5,188 bases of DNA. Source: Acidobacteriota bacterium. GTDB taxonomy: Bacteria; Acidobacteriota; Terriglobia; Terriglobales; Acidobacteriaceae. Of the stretch, positions 1-5,188 are shown one piece after another (positions within the stretch are counted from its first letter, which is position 1; the number at the start of each line of letters is the position of its first letter). The notes under the pieces are model-generated. The model made no database searches, was not told the DNA's origin, and saw nothing but the letters and a program-made list of their open reading frames with translations. Location of the stretch: contig JAJXXG010000386.1 of the NCBI GenBank assembly GCA_021781255.1, positions 1-5,188 on the forward strand, written 5' to 3'. The translations under genes and the position numbers were made by a program.

Positions 1-1
1 G

Positions 2-754
2 GAGCACGCCGATTCCGCCAATGAGAGTACCTCGCCAGCGATGAAGGAGGCTGAGACACTCGATAAAGAGGAGGCTGAGGAACGCGACGACCAAAGAGCC
101 CGTATGCCTGAAGTGGCCGAGGGGCTGAAATTGCCGGACGAGGAAGGTGTTTTTGGGCTGGATACCTACCGCGGTACCCCGGAACTGGTGAAGTTGGTGT
201 CGAGTGAATTATCGCTGAATGCCAGGAGCCACAAGGGAATTGAGGTTCTGAATCCACTGGACGTGCAAAGAGCGCACCTCGAACTCGAAGGCGCCCACGC
301 TAAGGTTCATCTGCACGTTGACCATCCCGTGATCTATCTTTCTCTCGAAGCCGGCGATGGTGTTGAACCGGTCCTTGCAGACCCCATCACCGTGAATACG
401 AATGGCGCCAAGTCCGTGAATGGAGATCATGGCGCACACTCCGCATCATCCACGTTCGTCATCGTGCGTGTAGATGAGCGCCAGACTGTACGCGTTGTGG
501 GGGCAGTTAAGGTGAGCCCGACTGGACAGGTACCGCCGGATGGAGACACCATTGCGACGAAAGTAGAGGTAGTGCCGGGCAAGCATTGGTTGCGTATTAC
601 CCCTGCACAGAATCTTGGGGTAGGAGAGTATGCGCTCGTGGAGATCGTCTCTCCGTCCGAAATCAATGAATCTGTGTGGGACTTCCGCGTGGACCCGACG
701 AGCGGAGACAATCCGGGATCGATCGGACCGATCTTGCATCATCCGCGAGATTAA
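2..754 (+). CDS. Uncharacterised protein, C-terminal part (5' end outside window)
   Basis: I do not recognise a characterised function. The frame is open from base 2. The first ATG (41-43) has no ribosome-binding site before it, and the codons upstream of it read as ordinary coding sequence, so the real start, and any signal peptide, probably lie left of the window. From that ATG the visible protein is 237 residues. About 30 strongly charged, Glu/Asp-rich residues (KEAETLDKEEAEERDDQRAR) lead into a likely globular beta-rich domain from about residue 35 (GVFGLDTYRGTPELVKL) to the end. Notable stretches are the His-rich HAKVHLHVDHPVIYLSLEAG (about 85-104), FVIVRVDERQTVRVVG, and the C-terminal block GEYALVEIVSP...VWDFRVDP. 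This block layout resembles conserved hypothetical, usually exported, proteins of Acidobacteriota, but that is from memory. No membrane helix or catalytic motif is visible in this part. It converges on the transporter gene and shares its TTAA stop with it, so it belongs to a different transcription unit from the other three genes. Confidence 0.75.
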   Translation, partial: EHADSANESTSPAMKEAETLDKEEAEERDDQRARMPEVAEGLKLPDEEGVFGLDTYRGTPELVKLVSSELSLNARSHKGIEVLNPLDVQRAHLELEGAHAKVHLHVDHPVIYLSLEAGDGVEPVLADPITVNTNGAKSVNGDHGAHSASSTFVIVRVDERQTVRVVGAVKVSPTGQVPPDGDTIATKVEVVPGKHWLRITPAQNLGVGEYALVEIVSPSEINESVWDFRVDPTSGDNPGSIGPILHHPRD

Positions 755-1971
755 CTGTGCTGCGCTCTTCCGCGCCGGCTAAAAACGAAATGCGCGAGCA
801 CAAGTGAGACGGTAACGATGCTCAATATGGCATCGACGCCAGGCATTCCACGCGGCCCCCACAAGGCATAGCCGCGCCCATCAATCCATGTCATATACAC
901 AACCGGGACATTCGCCAGCGAATTGACAATGCAGTAGCGGCCGCTTCCGCTCTTTCCGGACTTGCCTAGAAACTCAAGTATGACTGCCGTGATGAAAGCG
1001 TAGCTGGCTCCAATGGTGAAAAGATAGAGTATTGTTCCCGTCAGGTAAACCGGTGGGCTCAGTCGGCCAAGCACAAGAATAGCGAGTGATGCCGCGTTAA
1101 TCAGGGAGGAGATGAGAAAGGCGACGGGAGCGCATACCCTGGCAGGAATGAGTGACGCGGCCAATGCTCCTGCAGACGTGAGTAACACTCCGCCGATCCC
1201 ATTGACCCATGCGACTTGTCGTGAGGTGACGCCATAATCGCGGGCCAGTTCGCTAAGCAACCCGATCATGGCGCCCGATCCACCGGGGCCGGCGAATATC
1301 AACGCATACGGAATGGCCTCCCAGCGCATAAAGGTAGCCTTACATTCTTCCATGATGCGTGAAACGGTTGCGCGCAGTGTGTCGTCGCTGACGACAGGCT
1401 GCGAGGGCGCGGCAAAAGCAGCCAGTGTCGGGAGAGCAATCATTGCGGCAATGACGAATCCGAGCCTGCGAAGAGAGAAACGGCCAGCAAAATATGTGAT
1501 GGCGAAGACAGCGATGGCGCCAATCGCGAGCGAGCCCGTCTGGTAGAAGCTGCTGGCACGGCGGCGGTTCAGCTCGCTTTGCAGTGTGGCCATCATGCCG
1601 CCGCAGGCAGATGGAACAAGCACCGCAAGTGAAGCGGTCAGGAACAGCAGACCTACGCCTAAGTGCGAGCCAAGCCTGGCGATGAAGAGCGTGAACAGGA
1701 TGGTGGCAGCGGTGGCGACGCCTGCAGCCAGAATCCAGGTGCGGCGCTCAAACCAGAAGTCGGTGATCGGGGCCCAGAGAAAGTAAATTGCGTGCGGCAG
1801 CGCGATAAGAGAGCTGATCGTGGCAGCGCTGGCCGGATTGACGCCTTCATTGCGCAACAGAAATGTGAGCGCACCTCCTACGAACCCCAGCGAGATGACC
1901 GCATCGGGCGCGATGAGTAAGGCGAAGAGCCACGGCCGCTCGCGGGCTTTGGATAAGGCAAGGCTCTTAAT
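751..1971 (-). CDS. MFS transporter, AmpG/PAT-like, with apparent ATT start
   Basis: This is an inner-membrane secondary transporter of the major facilitator superfamily, 406 residues if started at the ATT at 1971-1969, which is normal length for the family. Hydrophobic segments fit 12 helices: six, then a polar loop at about residues 189-216, then six more. After helix 1 comes LRNEGV, and helix 2 ends in FLWAPITDFWFERRTW (about residues 65-80). This is the family's loop 2-3 motif (D and RR) in the form typical of AmpG/PAT-type carriers. The second half has GRYCIVNSLANVPVVY and WIDGRGYALWGPRGMPGVDA near the C-terminus. The first ordinary start codon, TTG at 1857-1855, would remove 38 residues and delete helix 1 (RPWLFALLIAPDAV...), so it is unlikely. 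The frame upstream is open back to a TAG at 1974-1972, with no ATG, GTG or TTG. GGAGG at 1983-1979 sits seven bases before the ATT. The gene lies 74 bases after the response-regulator gene, probably in the same operon. AmpG carries muropeptides, but the substrate here is unknown. The fold call is firm; the start and the subfamily are less so. Confidence 0.85.
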   Translation of the reverse strand: MKSLALSKARERPWLFALLIAPDAVISLGFVGGALTFLLRNEGVNPASAATISSLIALPHAIYFLWAPITDFWFERRTWILAAGVATAATILFTLFIARLGSHLGVGLLFLTASLAVLVPSACGGMMATLQSELNRRRASSFYQTGSLAIGAIAVFAITYFAGRFSLRRLGFVIAAMIALPTLAAFAAPSQPVVSDDTLRATVSRIMEECKATFMRWEAIPYALIFAGPGGSGAMIGLLSELARDYGVTSRQVAWVNGIGGVLLTSAGALAASLIPARVCAPVAFLISSLINAASLAILVLGRLSPPVYLTGTILYLFTIGASYAFITAVILEFLGKSGKSGSGRYCIVNSLANVPVVYMTWIDGRGYALWGPRGMPGVDAILSIVTVSLVLAHFVFSRRGRAQHS

Positions 1972-1978
1972 CTACCAA

Positions 1979-1983
1979 CCTCC
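1979..1983 (-). promoter_or_regulatory. Ribosome-binding site (GGAGG) deciding the transporter start
   Basis: On the minus strand GGAGG is followed by TTGGTAG and then ATT AAG AGC. The seven-base spacing is ideal for initiation at the ATT at 1971-1969. The TTG inside the spacer (1978-1976) is in another frame and meets TAA after two codons, so it is not a useful start. This site is the main reason for extending the transporter upstream of the TTG at 1857. Confidence 0.6.
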
Positions 1984-2001
1984 GGGATTCGACGTTGGGA
2001 C

Positions 2002-2021
2002 TGGCGTAGCATGTGACGCCA
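2002..2021. repeat. Short inverted repeat between regulator and transporter genes
   Basis: TGGCGT (2002-2007) and ACGCCA (2016-2021) form a perfect six-base-pair arm with an eight-base loop, inside the 74-base gap between the response-regulator stop and the transporter start. No T-tract follows on either strand, so it is not a classical terminator. It could be a weak intercistronic hairpin or a dyad-symmetric protein site, or chance. Confidence 0.3.
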
Positions 2022-2045
2022 TTGCGGCTGTTCAGCAGACCGGAA

Positions 2046-3401
2046 TCATTCGCGCACGGCGATCCCTAGCGCCTTCATTTTGCGGTAAAGATGGCTGCGT
2101 TCAAGACCAAGAAGTTCGGCGGCATGGCTGATATTATTGCGGGCCTCTTCGATTTTCTTCTGGATATACTCGCGCTCGTAGGCGTCTCGTGCCTGCTGCA
2201 GGCTGGCAAATTCTTCCTTAACGCGGGCGCCGGTCTTTTGTGTCAGCAAAGGAAGATGCTGACGCTCAATGCGGAGCGTGCGGGGGTTGAGGATGAGTAC
2301 TCGCTCGATGACATTTTTTAATTCGCGTACGTTGCCGGGCCAGTGGTAGCGGCCGAGCGCATCGAGCGCGTCTTCCCCGATTTCCATGCGCGGGCGCCCG
2401 TATTGGCGACCAAACTCCAGCAGAAATTCGCGCACAAGTGGCGGAATGTCTTGCTTGCGTTCGCGCAAAGGCGGCACAAAAAATGGCACTACGTTGAGAC
2501 GATAGAACAGATCCTCGCGGAAGTTTCCCTTGGCGATTTCTTCTTCGAGATCTTTATTTGTTGAAGCGATCAAGCGCACGTCGACGCGGAGGGGCTGAGT
2601 TCCGCCGACAGGCGTAAACATCTGATCGTCAAGTGCGCAAAGCACCTTGGCTTGCGTTTTCAGGCTCATGTCGCCGACTTCGTCAAGGAAAAGCGTGCCG
2701 CCGTCGGCGCGTTCGAGGGTGCCACGCTGCTCGATCGGCACGCCGGGCTGTCCGCCATGACGCACGCCGAAAAGCTCGGCTTCGATATGTGCCTCTGGAA
2801 TCGCGGCACAGTTCAGTTCTACAAAGACGCGGTCGCGTCGTTGGCTCTCTGCATGAATGGAGCGCGCGATGAGCTCTTTGCCAGTCCCGGACTCGCCATA
2901 GATGAGAACCCGGCCATTCGTCGGCGCCATGAGGCGAATCTGCTGGCGCAGCGCCTTCGCCGGTACGCTTTCTCCCGTGAGCACGGATGCCGCATTGAAC
3001 TGCCGTTTGAATTCGACGTTCTCCGCACGCAGCCGCCGCGCCTCTACGGCGTTTTTCACGACGATTAACGTTCGATCCAGTGACAGCGGCTTTTCGAGAA
3101 AGTCGTATGCGCCCAGTTTTGTGGCCTTTACCGCGGTTTCGATGGTGCCGTGGCCGCTAATCATTACCACCTCGGGACGCGTCTCCGCAGGCCATTCACG
3201 AACATCTGCAAGCATTTCGAGACCGTCGCGGCCAGGGAGCCAGATGTCGAGAAGGACCACATCGTAAGGTGCATCGCGCAGAAGCATCATGGCCTCAGCT
3301 GAATCGGCCGCGCCAGCAACGCCATAACCCTCCTCGCGCAGAATCTCCTCGAGCGAGCTTCGAATCTCCGCTTCGTCATCGACAACCAGAATATGGCTCA
3401 T
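2046..3401 (-). CDS. ntrX: NtrX-type response regulator with degenerate GAFTGA loop
   Basis: Cytoplasmic transcription regulator of 451 residues, full length for the NtrC/NtrX family. The receiver domain (about 1-120) has the acidic pair D8/D9, phospho-acceptor D52 in LLDIWLPG, S82 in VVMISGHG and K104 in FLEKP; DIWLPG and MISGHGTIETAV are NtrX-like. The AAA+ domain (about 140-375) has Walker A GESGTGKE (169-176), Walker B GGTLFLDEVGD (234-244), sensor I IASTN (278-282), arginine-finger region FREDLFYRLN (294-303) and WPGNVREL (354-361). The C-terminal Fis-type helix-turn-helix is at about 422-447 (NNISHAAELLGLERSHLYRK). The oddity is the sigma-54 contact loop: after ELFG, where relatives have GAFTGA, residues 216-221 read GGQPGV, with the surrounding spacing unchanged. 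ATPase motifs look intact, but sigma-54 activation is doubtful. The ATG overlaps the kinase stop (ATGA), which makes that kinase its likely phosphodonor. Its targets are unknown. The helix-turn-helix could act on its own operon, but I see no convincing operator. Confidence is high for family and start, lower for NtrX over another NtrC-family name. Confidence 0.95.
   Translation of the reverse strand: MSHILVVDDEAEIRSSLEEILREEGYGVAGAADSAEAMMLLRDAPYDVVLLDIWLPGRDGLEMLADVREWPAETRPEVVMISGHGTIETAVKATKLGAYDFLEKPLSLDRTLIVVKNAVEARRLRAENVEFKRQFNAASVLTGESVPAKALRQQIRLMAPTNGRVLIYGESGTGKELIARSIHAESQRRDRVFVELNCAAIPEAHIEAELFGVRHGGQPGVPIEQRGTLERADGGTLFLDEVGDMSLKTQAKVLCALDDQMFTPVGGTQPLRVDVRLIASTNKDLEEEIAKGNFREDLFYRLNVVPFFVPPLRERKQDIPPLVREFLLEFGRQYGRPRMEIGEDALDALGRYHWPGNVRELKNVIERVLILNPRTLRIERQHLPLLTQKTGARVKEEFASLQQARDAYEREYIQKKIEEARNNISHAAELLGLERSHLYRKMKALGIAVRE
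2739..2756 (-). other. Codons of the altered GAFTGA (L1) loop in the regulator
   Basis: These 18 bases read GGC GGA CAG CCC GGC GTG on the minus strand, giving GGQPGV at residues 216-221. The block is framed by ELFGVRH before and PIEQRGTLERADGG after, the same distances as in canonical sigma-54 activators (ELFG, three residues, GAFTGA, five residues, G). The motif is therefore substituted rather than deleted or frameshifted. Phe and Thr, the residues that engage sigma-54 in canonical members, are both absent. Confidence 0.9.
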
Positions 3402-5188
3402 AGGTTTGGATCCTTGGCAGCCCGGCCAGGACTGGCGGCCGAGACAAACTCAATGCTGGGCTCGGCGACAGGCAGCCGCAATGTAAATCGAGCCCCTTTC
3501 GGCGTGTTGGCTTCGGCGCTGATCGCACCGCCATGTTCCTGCGCAATCTTGGCTGCTATCGACAAGCCGAGGCCAGTGCCACGATGCTTGGTGGAGTAGT
3601 AGGGAAGGAACAAGCGCTCGCGAATTTCTTCGGTCAATCCGTGGCCGGTGTCGGCAACGATTACTTCGACAAAAGTTCCTTCATCGGCGAGAGCGGTGCG
3701 AAGGCCGAGAACGCGCAGTAAGCTGCCCTGCATGGCCTCGGCTGCATTGTCAATCAAGTTGGCCAATGCTCGGCGAATCGCCTCCGGATCGGCCATCACA
3801 AGCGGCAGGTCCGGCTCCATGTCGCGCTGCACTGTAATGCCTTCAAGCCTGCCGCCGAACAGCGCCAGCGCCTCTTCAGCGATCTGGTTCATTGAGCAGG
3901 CTCGAGGTTGGGACGAGGGAAATTGCGCCAGTGAGGAGAACTGATCGACCAATGTGCGCAGCGTATTGACACAACCAAGAATCACTTCGGTGCACTTGCG
4001 AATGACATTAGGCGAGTCTGCCTGGCTGCGATCGAGATGCTTGCCGATGCGTTCGGCGCTGAGCGCAATGGGCGTGAGGGGATTCTTGATCTCGTGTGCA
4101 ACCTGTTGCGCCACCTCTTTCCAGGCAAGCTGTCGTTGCGCACGAAGCAACTCTGTCGTGTCCTCCATGACCAGCACCGATCCGGTTTGCCCTGGCGCAA
4201 GCTCCAGTCGAGCGCTGGTAATTGCCAGATGGACGATGCGCCCACGGAGGTGAAATTCCACTTCAGTTGAAGCCGCACCCATACGCTGGCCGCGGCGTAT
4301 CGCTCCAGCCAGATCGTCTACGCACTCGGCGGGCAGTAGATCCGCGATTCTCTTTCCAGGGATCACTGCGTCTTGTCCCAGTCCCATCAGAGAGGCAAAG
4401 GCGCGATTAGCCTGGAGAATACCCCCCTCGCCATTGAGTGTTATGACCCCTGACGGGATGGTCTCAACAATAGTTTCGAGCTCGCGGCGGCGTTCTTCCA
4501 CGGCTAGATTGGCGGCGGTAAGTTGCGCCTGTGCGCTCTCCGCCAACCGGCGGCTGGTTTCAAGATCGGCAGCCATGTGATTGAAGGAGCGCACCAGATC
4601 GGCCATCTCTCCAGTGGCATCGGCTGCGACACGCTGCTCGTACTTGCCTGCAGCAATCTCGTCCATCGCATCGGCCAGTGCTTCTACAGGACGAGTAATC
4701 TGCTTGGAGAGAAACAACGCAAGCCACACGCTCGAGAAGAAGACAAAGACCGTGATCAGGAGCAGCATTAGGGTGAATACAATGCGGATCTCGCGGCGGA
4801 AGCGGAATAGTTGCTGGTACTCGGTCATTCCGGAGCGGATTTGCGCTGTGGTTTGGCTCAGTCCATGAGGCACGGGCAAAGCAACAACCACGGTTCTGCC
4901 GGTGGCATTGGCCGCCATGCCCAGTGCGAATTCCTGGCCGGCAACACGGAGCAGTGTCTCATCTCCACGCTGGGCTGCTGCAAGCAGGACTTGCCAGAGC
5001 GGCCCGTGCAGAAGCGCTGCTCCTTCGTCGGGCTCATCCAGCCATGATTCCTGACTCGCGGCGCTCGATTTTTGGGGATCCTGAAATCCTGCCAGCATAT
5101 TGCGGTTTTTGTCGAAGACCACGGCAAAGCCGCCATCGAGCGTGATGCGGTGTGAGCCCAACACTTTTTCCAGTTCGCCGGGTTCCTT
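3398..5188 (-). CDS. ntrY: NtrY-type sensor histidine kinase (5' end outside window)
   Basis: Inner-membrane sensor kinase. A GTG at 5164-5162 exists, but the frame is open to the right edge and a first membrane helix is missing, so the start lies beyond the window. Numbered from that GTG (588 residues), an extracytoplasmic sensor part spans about 1-120 and a membrane helix about 126-151 (IRIVFTLMLLLITVF...). HAMP (about 152-205) begins SKQITRPVEALADAMDEIAAG. A charged helix leads to a PAS domain (about 226-335, ETIPSGVITLNGEGGILQAN), then HisKA with the H-box VAHEIKNPLTP, phospho-acceptor H357. The HATPase domain (about 460-566) has the N-box NLIDNAAEAM (N473), G1 DTGHGL (505-510), the F-box FLPYYSTK, and G2 GTGLGLSI (529-536). 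All catalytic boxes look intact. AWKEVAQQVAHEIKNPLTPI with ALSAERI is typical of NtrY kinases. The likely job is to autophosphorylate and pass phosphate to D52 of the overlapping regulator. Signal unknown; NtrY/NtrX pairs are linked to nitrogen and redox control in Proteobacteria, which may not carry over here. Confidence 0.93.
   Translation of the reverse strand, partial: KEPGELEKVLGSHRITLDGGFAVVFDKNRNMLAGFQDPQKSSAASQESWLDEPDEGAALLHGPLWQVLLAAAQRGDETLLRVAGQEFALGMAANATGRTVVVALPVPHGLSQTTAQIRSGMTEYQQLFRFRREIRIVFTLMLLLITVFVFFSSVWLALFLSKQITRPVEALADAMDEIAAGKYEQRVAADATGEMADLVRSFNHMAADLETSRRLAESAQAQLTAANLAVEERRRELETIVETIPSGVITLNGEGGILQANRAFASLMGLGQDAVIPGKRIADLLPAECVDDLAGAIRRGQRMGAASTEVEFHLRGRIVHLAITSARLELAPGQTGSVLVMEDTTELLRAQRQLAWKEVAQQVAHEIKNPLTPIALSAERIGKHLDRSQADSPNVIRKCTEVILGCVNTLRTLVDQFSSLAQFPSSQPRACSMNQIAEEALALFGGRLEGITVQRDMEPDLPLVMADPEAIRRALANLIDNAAEAMQGSLLRVLGLRTALADEGTFVEVIVADTGHGLTEEIRERLFLPYYSTKHRGTGLGLSIAAKIAQEHGGAISAEANTPKGARFTLRLPVAEPSIEFVSAASPGRAAKDPNL
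3411..3415 (-). promoter_or_regulatory. Ribosome-binding site of the response regulator
   Basis: AAGGA on the minus strand lies nine bases before the ATG at 3401-3399, inside the last codons of the kinase gene. Together with the ATGA stop/start overlap it supports this start and translation coupled to the kinase. Confidence 0.5.

Noticed and set aside
41..754. Left-hand gene as a complete 237-residue protein starting at the ATG at 41
   Set aside because: There is no ribosome-binding site before that ATG, and the frame continues open to base 2, so an upstream start outside the window is more likely.
757..801. Possible hairpin GTGCTGCGC...GCGCGAGCAC near the convergent stop codons, as a bidirectional terminator
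   Set aside because: The stem needs a bulge, the loop is about 26 bases, no T-tract follows the stem, and the whole structure lies inside the transporter coding sequence.
751..1857. Shorter transporter starting at the TTG at 1857-1855
   Set aside because: It would delete transmembrane helix 1 and has no convincing ribosome-binding site; the upstream frame clearly encodes that helix and has GGAGG before the ATT.
2002..2021. Possible sigma-54 (-24/-12) promoter before the transporter, from TGGC followed by GC on the minus strand
   Set aside because: The GG-to-GC spacing is eight bases rather than the required ten, and the TTGC part of the -12 element is missing.
2652..3068. Plus-strand open frame of 138 codons opposite the regulator gene
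   Set aside because: It lies wholly antisense to a well-supported AAA+ and receiver coding sequence and its translation has no recognisable domain; it is a shadow of the GC-rich codon pattern.

Overview
The window is moderately GC-rich bacterial chromosome with tightly packed genes. It holds four protein-coding genes, two of them cut by the window edges. The style of the genes suggests a member of the Acidobacteriota (Terriglobia-like): the kinase membrane/HAMP region, the MFS sequence and the C-terminal domain of the left-hand protein all look like proteins I associate with that phylum. This is an inference from remembered resemblance, not from a search. I see no rRNA, tRNA, CRISPR array, insertion sequence or phage gene.

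Layout, left to right. (1) Positions 2-754, plus strand: the C-terminal part of an uncharacterised protein, with the reading frame still open at the left edge. (2) Positions 751-1971, minus strand: a 12-helix major facilitator superfamily transporter, AmpG/PAT-like, converging on gene 1 so that the two stop codons share one TTAA. (3) Positions 2046-3401, minus strand: an NtrX-type response regulator (receiver, AAA+ and Fis-type helix-turn-helix domains). (4) Positions 3398 to the right edge, minus strand: an NtrY-type membrane sensor kinase (membrane segment, HAMP, PAS, HisKA, HATPase), missing its N-terminus.

Genes 4, 3 and 2 lie in that transcription order on the minus strand. Kinase and regulator overlap by ATGA, and the transporter follows after 74 bases, so they probably form one operon. 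The kinase would sense an envelope or metabolic cue and phosphorylate Asp52 of the regulator. The transporter could be a co-transcribed output or part of the sensing circuit; its substrate cannot be told from the sequence.

Two points deserve attention. First, the regulator keeps its ATPase motifs, but the sigma-54-contacting GAFTGA loop reads GGQPGV, with no change in loop length, so it may not be a sigma-54 activator. Second, the transporter has no ATG, GTG or TTG codon that would include its first transmembrane helix. The only well-placed start is an ATT, seven bases after a GGAGG ribosome-binding site. This is either a rare non-canonical start, a start-codon mutation, or a base-call error. 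I found no strong case for a wholly new multi-gene system here.
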